Shown here piece by piece: positions 1-7,381 of a stretch of 14,605 bases of DNA (position 1 is its first letter; each line of letters opens with the position of its first letter). The position numbers were made by a program, and so were the translations under genes. This DNA comes from an uncultured Desulfarculaceae bacterium (GTDB lineage: Bacteria; Desulfobacterota; Desulfarculia; Desulfarculales; Desulfarculaceae). Location of the stretch: contig CALERA010000108.1 of NCBI GenBank assembly GCA_937908275.1, positions 1 through 14,605 on the forward strand, read 5' to 3'. Under the pieces are notes generated by a model that worked only from the letters and a program-made list of their open reading frames with translations, did no database searches and was not told where the DNA came from.

Positions 1-45
1 CTGCAAATCCGTTATTCACCGGTTCAAATCCGGTCGCCGCCTCCA
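1..45 (+). tRNA. tRNA-Cys (GCA), 3' part only
   Basis: The window opens inside the anticodon loop: CTGCAAA gives anticodon GCA at about positions 3-5, then the 3' strand of the anticodon stem and a short variable loop. The T-arm has stem ACCGG/CCGGT around loop TTCAAAT. The acceptor 3' strand CGCCGCC, discriminator T and an encoded CCA at 43-45 follow. The 5' half lies outside the window. An integrase gene directly downstream says this tRNA 3' end is the integration target. Confidence 0.93.
1..45. other. probable attL core in tRNA-Cys 3' end
   Basis: Tyrosine integrases commonly use the anticodon-to-CCA end of a tRNA gene as the attachment core, and the integrase gene usually lies next to it. 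Here the integrase stop codon is only about 50 bases from the tRNA CCA end. The exact core cannot be bounded without the other junction (attR), which would show a second copy of part of this sequence. This is inference from position. Confidence 0.6.
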
Positions 46-53
46 AAAATATC

Positions 54-85
54 AAGGGGTTAGCCTCGCTGGCTAGCCCCTTTTC
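54..85 (+). terminator. intrinsic terminator after tRNA-Cys
   Basis: A 10-bp stem (56-65 GGGGTTAGCC with 71-80 GGCTAGCCCC, one G-U pair) closes a five-base loop and is followed by TTTTCT. It would end the tRNA transcript. On the other strand the hairpin is followed by a looser T-rich run, so it may also stop integrase transcription, which converges on it. Confidence 0.8.
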
Positions 86-97
86 TAGTCAATGTGG

Positions 98-1129
98 TCA
101 ATTTTTCGTCGATGCGGTCAGCCGGGGCAGGCTTTCGGCTGCTTCCCGGGCTCTGGCATCCAGCGCGTGGCTGTAGACGCTAGCCGTGACGGCCGGGGTG
201 CTGTGCCCCAGCCTCTTGGCCACGTCCGGATAGCTGACTCCGGCATCAAGCATGTGGGTGGCCACCAGGTGGCGCAGGTCGTACATGCGAATGCCGGCCT
301 GGTCCAACCCAGCCCGGCGTAGGGCTGACAGCCAGGCGGTGCGGTAGCTCTTGATCGGCTGGCCATCGCCGCGGTGAATCATGAAGCGGTGGCCGGCCCG
401 GCGGTCGATCTCGAAGCGCAGCCGCGCCTCGGGCATGAAATCCCTCGGCAGGAGCACTTCCTTGGTCCGTCCCGTCTTGCCTTGAGTGACCACCATGGTT
501 CCTCGGCGCCAGTTGATAGCGGACCACTCCAGGTTGAACAGCTCCACATGCCCGGGCCGATTGCCTGTGGCCCAGGCCACGGCCAGGGCCCAGCGCAGCC
601 AGTCCGGAGCCACGGCGACGATCCGCTGAAAATCCTCCAGGGTGATGTTGAAGGGCCGGCGCGGCTGGCGCTTGAGCTTCTTGACCCCGGCCCATGGGTG
701 GATGTGGATGATGCCTTGTTCCATTCCCCAGGCCAGGGCCGCGCTCAGGTAGGCTTGGTGCTTATTGACGGTGGCTGGGCTGGCTCCGGCCGCCAAAGAG
801 CGCTCGCGCAGGCCCTCCAGGTCCATGCGAGTCAGGCCGTCGGCCGGGAGCTCCGCCAGCGGAGCGGCCGGCCCGGTCATAAGATATCTAATGGTGCGAA
901 AGGTGTTGTGATGCAGGGCCTTGGCGCGGACGTACATCGTTACCAGGGCCAGGAGGGATGGGGATTCACCGTTGGTGGGCGGACGGACGGCTTTTTGTGA
1001 AGCTTCCCATTCTTGGGCTAAGCGCTCGGCATCCTGGCCATATTTGCGGACACCAAAAAACTTGGAGCGCTGAGTTCCATCTTCCAGCCACACCACAAGG
1101 TAGCTCTTCCCGCGCCGATGAACCGACAT
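98..1129 (-). CDS. int: phage tyrosine integrase
   Basis: A 343-residue tyrosine recombinase that would catalyse site-specific integration and excision at the neighbouring tRNA-Cys. The N-terminus resembles an arm-binding domain, followed by an all-helical core-binding domain (about 55-150) and the catalytic domain (about 160-330). Visible catalytic residues are Arg191 in ATGNRPGHVELFNLEW, Lys218 in the beta-hairpin QGKTGRTK, Arg286 in YDLRH (Tyr replaces the usual first His of HxxR, a known variant), His309 in LGHS, and the nucleophile Tyr319 in VYSHA. Length is normal for phage integrases. The ATG start has a GGAG about 11 bases upstream. It is the last gene of the leftward set, reading toward the tRNA and its terminator. 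No excisionase was recognised nearby. Confidence 0.96.
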   Translation of the reverse strand: MSVHRRGKSYLVVWLEDGTQRSKFFGVRKYGQDAERLAQEWEASQKAVRPPTNGESPSLLALVTMYVRAKALHHNTFRTIRYLMTGPAAPLAELPADGLTRMDLEGLRERSLAAGASPATVNKHQAYLSAALAWGMEQGIIHIHPWAGVKKLKRQPRRPFNITLEDFQRIVAVAPDWLRWALAVAWATGNRPGHVELFNLEWSAINWRRGTMVVTQGKTGRTKEVLLPRDFMPEARLRFEIDRRAGHRFMIHRGDGQPIKSYRTAWLSALRRAGLDQAGIRMYDLRHLVATHMLDAGVSYPDVAKRLGHSTPAVTASVYSHALDARAREAAESLPRLTASTKN

Positions 1130-1165
1130 TGGGCACCACTCCGGTCAATGATTGTCCGATGCCCC

Positions 1166-1375
1166 TCATCGTCGGCCACTTTGGAAGGCCTCGTCAAGTG
1201 CGGAAATTGGGCAATGATAGACCTTTCGGCGCTGTCCAACGCCCATGAGATGTTTGATCCGCCGTTGAATAGCCGCGCGCTTCTCCTCAAGCTGGTCCAT
1301 TTCCAGGATCAGCTTGCGCAACTCATCATCGCGTTCGGCCAGGGATTGGCCGGGTGGTGCGGCGGCGCGTGGCAA
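1166..1375 (-). CDS. small coiled-coil hypothetical protein
   Basis: A 69-residue protein, not recognised. Residues about 12-45 are rich in Glu, Lys, Arg and Leu with heptad-like spacing (ERDDELRKLILEMDQLEEKR), which predicts a single coiled-coil helix. The C-terminal third is basic and polar. The TTG start is chosen because GAGGGGGGA lies about nine bases upstream. It ends 37 bases before the integrase start and so could share its transcript. An excisionase-like or DNA-bending role is possible from position alone, but no helix-turn-helix is evident. Confidence 0.6.
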   Translation of the reverse strand: MPRAAAPPGQSLAERDDELRKLILEMDQLEEKRAAIQRRIKHLMGVGQRRKVYHCPISALDEAFQSGRR

Positions 1376-1601
1376 GGCTAGCTGTCCCCCCTCAACGCTT
1401 CATCTCCGGGAACCTTCCTCTATCTGCTATTTTCATCTTCACCCTCACAGCGCAGGCGGATTAGGGATTGGAAACCAAAAGCTACTCTTGATAGCTTTTG
1501 TGGCATATTGCCAAGTTTGATCGTTGAAATGGCGCAGGTGTGGCAAGCCGTTTATACCCAAGAAAATCCACCACCCCGGCCCTGTAGGCGCAGGCAACCA
1601 G
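1376..1601. other. 226-base gap with hairpins
   Basis: No convincing gene. Two inverted repeats are visible: 1476-1484 with 1492-1500 (CAAAAGCTA/TAGCTTTTG, nine pairs, seven-base loop) and TGGCA/TGCCA at 1501-1513. The first has T-rich sequence at the 3' side on both strands, so it may be a weak bidirectional terminator separating the upstream gene from the integrase pair. A 14-codon reading frame on the minus strand (1392-1436, start preceded by GAGG) ends just before the Shine-Dalgarno of the coiled-coil gene and could be a leader peptide, but this is weak. Confidence 0.45.
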
Positions 1602-1898
1602 CTATTCGGTTCCATCATTAGAGCCCGACTGGTCGCACATGTTACCTTGCTTGGGCAGGAGTATTAGCACCATCCCGCGCGGGCGGATTTGCTCAATACG
1701 AAAGCGGGAGCCACGTATTGCAATTTCCTCCCCCTCACGAAATACACCCCCATGATTGGGATGCGAGTTGGCTAGTTTTTGCAAGGCGGTTATATGAGGT
1801 TCAGTGCCTTTAAACTTGGGGTATGCTTGACGGCAAAAAGCTTCTCGCTCTTCGTCGGTTGCCATTACTTGCTCAAAATATCCATTGCCAGTATCCAC
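1602..1898 (-). CDS. hypothetical phage protein
   Basis: A 98-residue protein from the GTG at 1898, preferred because GGAGG lies five bases upstream; the longer frame from TTG at 1910 would swallow that ribosome-binding site. The N-terminal half contains a charged helix (ATDEEREAFCRQAYPKF). The C-terminal half (GEEIAIRGSRFRIEQIRPRG then MVLILLPK) reads as a small all-beta fold, a pattern often seen in uncharacterised phage proteins with a 'gxxfxvexI' core. GC content is visibly lower than that of its neighbours, which suggests a separate origin. Function unknown. Confidence 0.7.
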   Translation of the reverse strand: MDTGNGYFEQVMATDEEREAFCRQAYPKFKGTEPHITALQKLANSHPNHGGVFREGEEIAIRGSRFRIEQIRPRGMVLILLPKQGNMCDQSGSNDGTE

Positions 1899-1934
1899 AT
1901 TAACCTCCAAGTAAATCAGTATTGATCATCACTT

Positions 1935-2471
1935 TTATCCCCACAGCGCAGCCCGGAAGTCCTCACCGGCGGTGGCTCCCAGCGGGATATGTTCCTCACC
2001 GTCCCAGCCGTGCCGGGTAAGCAGGTCGTTCAGGCACCAGGTGATGTTGGCCCAGGCTTCCCGCCGGCCGTCGTCCGGGGCCTGGCGGGTCATCTCCTCG
2101 GCTACCAGCAGGGCCGAGTTGACCAGAGCCGGGGCCGACACGGTGTCACCGCCCCAATTCTTGGCCAGGGCCGCCTTCATGGCCTCGGCCTGGGCCACGA
2201 ACCGCCTCCGGGCGCTGTTGCCCTCCGTGACCTCGCTAATTCCCAGGCCGTAACGGCGGATGATGGGCCCCAGGACCTGTTCTTCGGTTCCGGCCCGGCC
2301 CCAGAGGTAGGCCACCTGGCGGTCAATGGCGGCCATGCACTCGGCCACAGGGCCGGGCATGTCGTGACCAGCCCGTTGATAGGCCTGAGGCACGTGTTCG
2401 GCCACGACGCCTATGAGGCGCAGGGCGAGCGCTTGTCTGCGCCAGGCGCGGGAAGGAGAATAAATTGCCAT
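1935..2471 (-). CDS. hypothetical helical protein
   Basis: A 178-residue protein, not recognised. The ATG at 2471 overlaps the TGA of the radical SAM gene (TGATG), with GGGGA just upstream, so translation is probably coupled; a longer frame running back into the radical SAM gene is rejected. The sequence is mostly helical and soluble, with an Arg-rich N-terminus (SRAWRRQALALRLIGVVAEH) and several Ala/Glu-rich helices. No signal peptide, membrane segment or metal motif is seen. Its place after the methyltransferase and radical SAM genes suggests a shared transcript but gives no function. Confidence 0.7.
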   Translation of the reverse strand: MAIYSPSRAWRRQALALRLIGVVAEHVPQAYQRAGHDMPGPVAECMAAIDRQVAYLWGRAGTEEQVLGPIIRRYGLGISEVTEGNSARRRFVAQAEAMKAALAKNWGGDTVSAPALVNSALLVAEEMTRQAPDDGRREAWANITWCLNDLLTRHGWDGEEHIPLGATAGEDFRAALWG

Positions 2472-3343
2472 CAGACCATCCCCGGTAAAGAGGTTTGTGC
2501 CCGCCGTTGGGGCGAGTCGGAGTGATAAACGTAATCGGCGTAAGGGATGTGCTCCAGCCAGCGCAGGCGAGCCCAATATTGCATCAGGCGCAGCATTTCG
2601 AGTTCATCCCATCCTGGACCTAAGTGCGCGTTCTTGGTCAATGCATCCAAAGGTTGATACCGCATGGGGTTGGGGCGGATGCCCCATGAACGAACCAACT
2701 CCAGGCGGTGCAGAGCATCGGCCGGGGTGTCGTGAAAGCCCACCAGGACATAGATCCCGATATCTTTGAGGCCATGGTGGTGGCACAGGGCCACAGCCTC
2801 AGCCACGGCATCCTCATGCTTGAGGTGGTCGAACGAAAAGCGCACCTTGGCGGCGTTGAGTTCCGCGATCCGCCGGGCGTGGTGATGGGTGAATAGCCTG
2901 GCGTCCAATCCCTGGTTGAAGTCAACCCAGGGCAACGCCTTGAGCCGGTCTATCACCCGGTCAAAGTGGATTCGGCTTGCGGCAAGCAGGTTGTTATCAC
3001 AGATGATCGGCCGGGGTTCCCAGGTGGTTAGCTCCCGAAAATCGCCCTCCAGGCGCGGCACTGCGCAGAAGCCGCAACGGTTGGGACAGCCCCGCGTGGT
3101 GAAGGTGGCCAAGGGGTTGACGACGGCCAGGGGTGGCACCGGGCTTTCCTGGTCCAGATGGGCCACGCCGGCCAGCGCCTCGGGCAGAAGAGCCACGGCC
3201 GGCCCGCCGGCAACCACAGGTCCACGACCGTGGTGAGCCTCGGCCAGCTTGCGAGCCTCTGGAAGCAACCAAGTGAACGGCACGCTGATATAGAGCGTCT
3301 TGCCGATCACCCAAGTAGTAATCGCTTTTGGCCAGGTAGCCAT
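2471..3343 (-). CDS. radical SAM protein
   Basis: A 290-residue radical SAM enzyme. The cluster motif is TTRGCPNRCGFCAVP, with Cys86, Cys90 and Cys93 spaced CX3CX2C to hold a [4Fe-4S] cluster that cleaves S-adenosylmethionine. The usual half-barrel follows (about 80-225), with a recognisable final strand region IGIYVLVGFHDT. The short N-terminal region includes VVAGGPAV, reminiscent of the cobalamin-binding domain end that precedes many radical SAM enzymes, but the full B12 domain is absent. It starts directly at the stop of the DNA methyltransferase gene (TAGATG) and overlaps the next gene by one base, so the genes are coupled. Its substrate is unknown; modification of a nucleic acid base is an inference from the neighbours. 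Confidence 0.88.
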   Translation of the reverse strand: MATWPKAITTWVIGKTLYISVPFTWLLPEARKLAEAHHGRGPVVAGGPAVALLPEALAGVAHLDQESPVPPLAVVNPLATFTTRGCPNRCGFCAVPRLEGDFRELTTWEPRPIICDNNLLAASRIHFDRVIDRLKALPWVDFNQGLDARLFTHHHARRIAELNAAKVRFSFDHLKHEDAVAEAVALCHHHGLKDIGIYVLVGFHDTPADALHRLELVRSWGIRPNPMRYQPLDALTKNAHLGPGWDELEMLRLMQYWARLRWLEHIPYADYVYHSDSPQRRAQTSLPGMV

Positions 3344-4588
3344 CTACGCCACCCCCGCCAGCATCGGCTGCATCGGCCGGGCGCAGCGCGGCGCGGCGAT
3401 CTCGGCCAGGTAGGTCATGCTGAGATCCAAACCAATGCCCTTGCGCCCCAGGCGCTCGGCGACTCGGCAGGTGGTGCCGGAGCCGACGAATGGATCCAGG
3501 ACCACGGCGGCCACCGGTTCGCCGGCATCGCAGGCGCAGGTCGGGCGCCAGCCGATGGTGGATGTATTGGTGATGCCCCGCGGAAATTCCGCCCACTGGT
3601 TCCCGCCCGCCATGGCTTTTTGGTCCCCTGCAGCCCGGATGCCCTTATCGGGCGATACGTCCCCCTGGAGCACAAAGTCACGCTCCACCACCCGCTCCCA
3701 GGGGCGCCCGCAACTTGAGCAAATTCCCCTGCCGCTGGTGGCTGCTAGAATGCAAACTTCGGCCAATCGCTCGGGGAATGTGGCGAAATGGGCTTCCGGG
3801 GTGGGCTGGGGCGGAATGGTCCACACCGAGCGCAGGGCGCGTCCTGGCCTGATTTCGGCGGGCGCGCCCTTGGAGCGGCCGGCGCGATGTATCGTGCCGT
3901 GCGCCCCGTCTCCCCTGTCCCAGCCGTCGGGGGTCTTACTGCGCCGGGTGCCGGTGTGCGGCGACTGCCCGGGGGCGGAATATCCGGGGCCGGTCAAGTC
4001 GTGCAGGTTTTTGCCTGCGGCCGGCTCGCGCACCGCCTCCTGGTCGTAGTAGTAGCGCGGGCTCTTGGCAAAAAGAAACACCGTCTCATGCGCCTTGGTG
4101 GGCCGGTCCTTGATGCTCTCCGGCATGGGGTTGGGCTTGGCCCAGATGATCTCGCTGCGCAGCCACCAGCCATCGGCTTGCATGGCCAGGGCGAAGCGCC
4201 AGGGGATGCCGCAGAGGTCTTTGGGTTTCAATTGTCCTATGCCATCGCTGCCATATGGCGAGGCATGCGGCGCAGGGCGAGACGGGCTGGAATGTGTACC
4301 ACCGGAAGCGTAAGAGTCACCTAGATTAACAAAAACCGTCCCCGTGGGTTTCAGCACCCGCCGCACCTCCCGAAAAACCACCAGCATCTGGCATACCCAG
4401 CAGTCGCCGCAGGTCTCGCCCGTGGCCCAGCCCTGGCAATCGTGCAATGGCTCCAGGCCGAGCTGCCCCGCCACGCCGTAGTCGCGCAGGCCCCAATACG
4501 GTGGGCTGGTGACGACGCAATCCACGCTGTTGTCAGTCAGCGGGATCCGGCGCGCGTCGGCCTGGACTAGCAGATAGCCTCCGGCCAT
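3344..4588 (-). CDS. DNA methyltransferase, N4C/N6A type
   Basis: A 414-residue SAM-dependent DNA methyltransferase. Catalytic motif IV is TSPPYWGLRDYG (residues 27-38) and the SAM-binding motif I is VLDPFVGSGTT (363-373). Motif IV lies before motif I, as in the beta class. SPPY fits N4-cytosine methylation better than N6-adenine, but specificity cannot be read from sequence. Two Cys-rich inserts are present: Cys51, 60, 63 and 66 near the N-terminus, and CSSCGRPW with CAC at 290-293 and 351-353, a probable zinc ribbon. No restriction endonuclease is adjacent, so it is an orphan enzyme, probably protecting phage DNA. It starts directly at the previous gene's TAG stop. Confidence 0.92.
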   Translation of the reverse strand: MAGGYLLVQADARRIPLTDNSVDCVVTSPPYWGLRDYGVAGQLGLEPLHDCQGWATGETCGDCWVCQMLVVFREVRRVLKPTGTVFVNLGDSYASGGTHSSPSRPAPHASPYGSDGIGQLKPKDLCGIPWRFALAMQADGWWLRSEIIWAKPNPMPESIKDRPTKAHETVFLFAKSPRYYYDQEAVREPAAGKNLHDLTGPGYSAPGQSPHTGTRRSKTPDGWDRGDGAHGTIHRAGRSKGAPAEIRPGRALRSVWTIPPQPTPEAHFATFPERLAEVCILAATSGRGICSSCGRPWERVVERDFVLQGDVSPDKGIRAAGDQKAMAGGNQWAEFPRGITNTSTIGWRPTCACDAGEPVAAVVLDPFVGSGTTCRVAERLGRKGIGLDLSMTYLAEIAAPRCARPMQPMLAGVA

Positions 4589-4861
4589 CTACGCCTCCTC
4601 TCGCACCGCCTGCTTAAACAGCGCAACCATTTCCTTGCTTGTCACCCTCACCGCCCCAGCATGAAAGGCCTTCTCAAACATCCGCCCCTTGAGGTCGTAA
4701 TGCGGGTGTCGGGGATGGTCCTGGAACCACTCCCGCCGCAAGCCAAGGCCTGCCGCAAAACGGTGTAGGGCCTCGACATCGCCCGGACAGGCGAGATGGA
4801 TGCCATCGGTCAGGATCAAGGCACCGCCACCACCAGCGAAGAGATCAACGATCAGGCCCAT
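4589..4861 (-). CDS. DUF4031-like protein with C5-MTase-like leader
   Basis: A 90-residue protein. From about residue 15, LILTDGIHLAC, then EALHRFAAGLGLRREWFQ, HPRHPHYDL and GAVRVTSKEMV match the pattern I associate with DUF4031, a small family of unknown function. The first 14 residues, MGLIVDLFAGGGGA, are a near-perfect motif I of C5-cytosine methyltransferases and do not belong to DUF4031. The ATG at 4861 overlaps the TGA of the upstream gene (TGATG), which supports this start; a TTG at 4819 would give a pure DUF4031 protein. The join looks like a deletion scar. Family assignment is from memory of its motifs. Confidence 0.75.
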   Translation of the reverse strand: MGLIVDLFAGGGGALILTDGIHLACPGDVEALHRFAAGLGLRREWFQDHPRHPHYDLKGRMFEKAFHAGAVRVTSKEMVALFKQAVREEA

Positions 4862-5103
4862 CAGCGCCCACCCTGGCCGCAGTGGTCGCGGATGATCATA
4901 GCCGCCTCGATGAAAGCAATTTGTGACCCTCCACACAGCCCCGACCAAAAATAGCTGTCCCGGTCTGTCCCGTCGCGCATGTCCATAATTTTATTAGCCA
5001 TCCACCCACCAGGTAGTAGGTCCATGGCGAGTTGATCAAAATGAATAGCGCAATGCTCGGCCATCACCGTTTCTCGAATCTGCCCGCTGGTCATCCTAGA
5101 CAT
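4861..5103 (-). CDS. hypothetical small protein
   Basis: An 80-residue protein, not recognised. The ATG at 5103 has GAGAGG five bases upstream and sits one base after the stop of the previous gene; a longer frame extending to 5406 overlaps that gene and has a composition typical of a shadow frame. Features are a His/Asp-rich middle and a hydrophobic stretch near the end (QIAFIEAAMII) that is too short and polar to be a sure membrane segment. It belongs to the coupled train of small accessory genes. Confidence 0.65.
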   Translation of the reverse strand: MSRMTSGQIRETVMAEHCAIHFDQLAMDLLPGGWMANKIMDMRDGTDRDSYFWSGLCGGSQIAFIEAAMIIRDHCGQGGR

Positions 5104-5104
5104 G

Positions 5105-5497
5105 TCACCTCTCCAGCGCCGCCAACGCTGCGATACAAACAGCCTCGGCGAGCTCTTTGCCCTCGAACTCCGTTTCATCGCACCAACCCCTGCCAGGCGG
5201 GGCGAAACAGGCCATCGCCGCGCCGCCGGCCACCACCGCATCCGCGTAGACGCCCAGGCGCAGGGAATAGCCCCGCTCCTGCATCTTCTCCACGACCCCG
5301 CCCGGGCCGAACACGGCGGCGGGGTCGTGGAGATAGTCGGGGATGGGACGGCATTTTTGACAAAACCAGCAGGGCCCATGGATTCCTTCGCGATACGAAC
5401 CGACATGGCCCAACGCTGCGCAGGATTCGGGAGTTACATCCAAAAACTTCCACCCAATGACCTGTTCCGCCACGCGGCGGTTGGTGTCGTCAGGCAT
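5105..5497 (-). CDS. Phage ABA-sandwich-like protein
   Basis: A 130-residue protein. The pattern VAEQVIGWKFLDV, a WFCQKC segment, then DYLHDPAAVFGPGGVVEKM and a C-terminal helix ELAEAVCIAALAALE resembles the phage alpha-beta-alpha sandwich domain (BC1872-like) found in many temperate phages, where its job is unknown. The ATG at 5497 overlaps the upstream gene by eight bases (ATGCCTGA) and is preferred over an upstream in-frame extension that reads antisense-like sequence. Cys residues at CWFCQKC may bind a metal. Confidence 0.72.
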   Translation of the reverse strand: MPDDTNRRVAEQVIGWKFLDVTPESCAALGHVGSYREGIHGPCWFCQKCRPIPDYLHDPAAVFGPGGVVEKMQERGYSLRLGVYADAVVAGGAAMACFAPPGRGWCDETEFEGKELAEAVCIAALAALER

Positions 5498-5867
5498 TGT
5501 CGGCCATCCTTTCGCGGAACTCGGCCACCACCCGGTTGACCTTTTCCAGATCCATGAGGTCAAGAGGGTGGTCGAACTCGCAGACGGACAACAGGCGCTC
5601 GGCACGCTCCAAGGCCTCACGCAGGCAATCGCGTTCGGCTAGCAGGTTCAGCACCACATCGGGCGAGGCGGCGGCAATGTAGGTGGCATCATTGTGGTTG
5701 TCGCCATACGGAGAACCGCAGCAGCCACAGCCCCTAACGATGTCGACGTCCTGCTCATTCGTTACGCAAAGATAGCCATATCCTGTGCCTTCTATGGCGA
5801 AACCCACATCCCACGGCCCTGGAGTGGCAGCCTTGGCTTTTGCTCGCAAATCGGCGCAATCAGGCAT
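5490..5867 (-). CDS. Ead/Ea22-like protein
   Basis: A 125-residue protein with the hallmark layout of the Ead/Ea22-like family of lambdoid accessory proteins: an N-terminal ADLRAKAKAATPGPW, a variable middle, then NDATYIAAASPDVVLNLLAE followed by a long helix. Members are non-essential early phage proteins without an established biochemical role. The middle contains GCGCCGSP, a local Cys cluster. The ATG at 5867 overlaps the upstream stop (ATGCCTGA), the same eight-base junction used by the next gene down; a longer N-terminus is rejected. Confidence 0.82.
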   Translation of the reverse strand: MPDCADLRAKAKAATPGPWDVGFAIEGTGYGYLCVTNEQDVDIVRGCGCCGSPYGDNHNDATYIAAASPDVVLNLLAERDCLREALERAERLLSVCEFDHPLDLMDLEKVNRVVAEFRERMADNA

Positions 5868-6447
5868 CGCTACTTCCCTTCTCTTCACCGGATCGACCGC
5901 CCTTTTCGTTGACCCCAACGAAATGGTCTGCCTGAGCCAGGAAGTGAGCCCGCCAGCAGACGACACAATTGGGTGCCGTCCTCACCGTCGGGCAATCCTG
6001 CATGCCATCGGCAGGACAGCGCCAGCCCGCTCCGCGCTCACATGCCAGGTCAAGCGCCCGCTTCAGCCGCTCGCCGTTGGCCAGGAGATCGGACCTACTG
6101 GAGAGCGTGGCCTCTAGAGTGCCACTGGTGGACCCAACAGACCATCCAGGGATGGCTTCCTCCATGTGCTCTTTCATGTCCAAAGCCACGTCACCAACCA
6201 GCGACCGCGCCCCATACTGCCGGTTCACAATGGCAGCCCATAAGCGCCGAACGCCCTGGCCCAAGAACATCAGAACCCCGTGAAGCCGAGCGTTCTCGGC
6301 TTCCATCACGGCGATCCTGGCGCCGCGGTCCCGGACAGCCTGGGCCAAGGCTTCTCCCTCTTCGGGCCGCAGCAAGCGCCGGAACGCGCGCCCTGCGATA
6401 TAGCCCAATTGCTCTTCCACCAGTTCGTCAACGTCCCGACTACTCAC
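5860..6447 (-). CDS. hypothetical phage protein with Cys motif
   Basis: A 195-residue protein. The GTG at 6447 is chosen because GGAGGAG lies four bases upstream; it overlaps the upstream gene by eight bases. The N-terminal half is helical and may form a coiled coil (ALAQAVRDRGARIAVMEAEN). The C-terminal region carries CPADGMQDCPTVR and CVVCW, four cysteines spaced like a small zinc-binding site of the kind seen at the end of many unnamed phage early proteins. No enzymatic motif is visible, and the function is unknown. Confidence 0.75.
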   Translation of the reverse strand: MSSRDVDELVEEQLGYIAGRAFRRLLRPEEGEALAQAVRDRGARIAVMEAENARLHGVLMFLGQGVRRLWAAIVNRQYGARSLVGDVALDMKEHMEEAIPGWSVGSTSGTLEATLSSRSDLLANGERLKRALDLACERGAGWRCPADGMQDCPTVRTAPNCVVCWRAHFLAQADHFVGVNEKGGRSGEEKGSSDA

Positions 6448-6697
6448 CGCACTCCTCCAGGGCCCGCCGGCCGGCGGGGGTGACAACCACCTTGAACCTG
6501 CGCCAATCCTCACCTTCTCTCTGGATCAAGCCCTGGGCTTGTAGTGCCTTCACCGTGGCTGGGTAGGGGGAGCGCTTGTCATAAGCACAACCCTGCCAAA
6601 AATATCTAGTGACCCCATATTCCGTAATTCCTCGCAGAGCTATCCCCCCATTGGCCAGGGCGGACAGTAAATCCCGTTGCGCCTTACTGAGCTTCAT
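6440..6697 (-). CDS. winged-helix-like small protein
   Basis: An 85-residue protein that starts KLSKAQRDLLSALANGG, continues with a recognition-like helix PYPATVKALQAQGLI, and ends with a wing-like beta hairpin and TPAGRRALEE. This is the layout of small winged helix-turn-helix proteins, so DNA binding is plausible but unproven. The ATG at 6697 overlaps the upstream stop in an ATGA junction, and GGAG lies eight bases upstream, which decides against a start six codons further up. Confidence 0.72.
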   Translation of the reverse strand: MKLSKAQRDLLSALANGGIALRGITEYGVTRYFWQGCAYDKRSPYPATVKALQAQGLIQREGEDWRRFKVVVTPAGRRALEECGE

Positions 6698-7191
6698 GCT
6701 TGCACTCCAGGACATGACGGCTTCAGGATCAGCACCAAGTTCTTACCGTTCATACGGAGCATGGCCGTTTGCACTTCCATGTGCCCCGCCTCGGCCAGGG
6801 AAACCAGGTGCTCAACCCAAGCATGGAAGGTATGCCGGCGATTGAACATGACGGCGCTTGGCTTCACGCAGCAGGGGCAGATCAGGGCCGGAACCCGATG
6901 CTTCACGGCGTACATGACGGCGTGGTCCGTGCCCTCGTCTGGGTGCATGGCCACCACGGCACCATAGTCCCGGGGTGCGGAACGAAAATCGAAATAGCCG
7001 TAGCGATAGAACTTCCGTCCTTTGGCCTGCTGCGGACGCTTGTCCCAGGAGGTGACCGCGGCGAACCCGCGCTCACGTAGGGCAGCCTGCATGTAGCCCT
7101 TGCCGGCCGCCACATCCACCACGTGAGTGGTCAGTGGGATATGGCTTGCGGCCAGCTTGGCCATGAGATCAAAACGCCGGCTATCTCCCAT
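6694..7191 (-). CDS. class I SAM-dependent methyltransferase-like protein
   Basis: A 165-residue protein with a Rossmann-type SAM-binding start: VVDVAAGKGYMQAALRERG (motif I) and VTSWDKRP, where the Asp would bind the ribose. It then has AMHPDEGTDHAVMYAV and ICPCCVKPSAV, resembling the 'HPDE...CCV' portion of small phage and bacterial methyltransferases of unknown target. It is shorter than most full methyltransferases and lacks a clear target-recognition domain, so activity needs testing. It overlaps the upstream gene by 11 bases and the downstream gene by an ATGA junction. Confidence 0.75.
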   Translation of the reverse strand: MGDSRRFDLMAKLAASHIPLTTHVVDVAAGKGYMQAALRERGFAAVTSWDKRPQQAKGRKFYRYGYFDFRSAPRDYGAVVAMHPDEGTDHAVMYAVKHRVPALICPCCVKPSAVMFNRRHTFHAWVEHLVSLAEAGHMEVQTAMLRMNGKNLVLILKPSCPGVQA

Positions 7192-7381
7192 CGCGCGTCC
7201 TTACGAGCCTGCATTTCAGGGCCTCCAGTGAGGCCCGGCTGATCTTCGGAGCCCGGAGCACCCGGGCCAGGGTTTCGGCCGTCGCGGTTAGCTCCCGCTC
7301 TACCTCCGCCAGGCGCTCGGCCTGGGGATCGGGCAGAGCAAGTTGCCCCGGGCCTATGCTGACTCGGGAACGGGCTGCCAT
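7181..7381 (-). CDS. hypothetical helical protein
   Basis: A 66-residue protein, not recognised. After an N-terminal loop it holds one long amphipathic helix (QAERLAEVERELTATAETL), likely coiled coil, and a basic tail. The ATG at 7381 overlaps the upstream gene by 28 bases and has no strong Shine-Dalgarno, so the start is uncertain. Reading-frame continuity with the coupled operon supports it as real. Confidence 0.55.
   Translation of the reverse strand: MAARSRVSIGPGQLALPDPQAERLAEVERELTATAETLARVLRAPKISRASLEALKCRLVRTRDGR

Noticed and set aside
374..1000. A 208-codon plus-strand open frame
   Set aside because: It is antisense to the integrase, whose catalytic residues are all visible.
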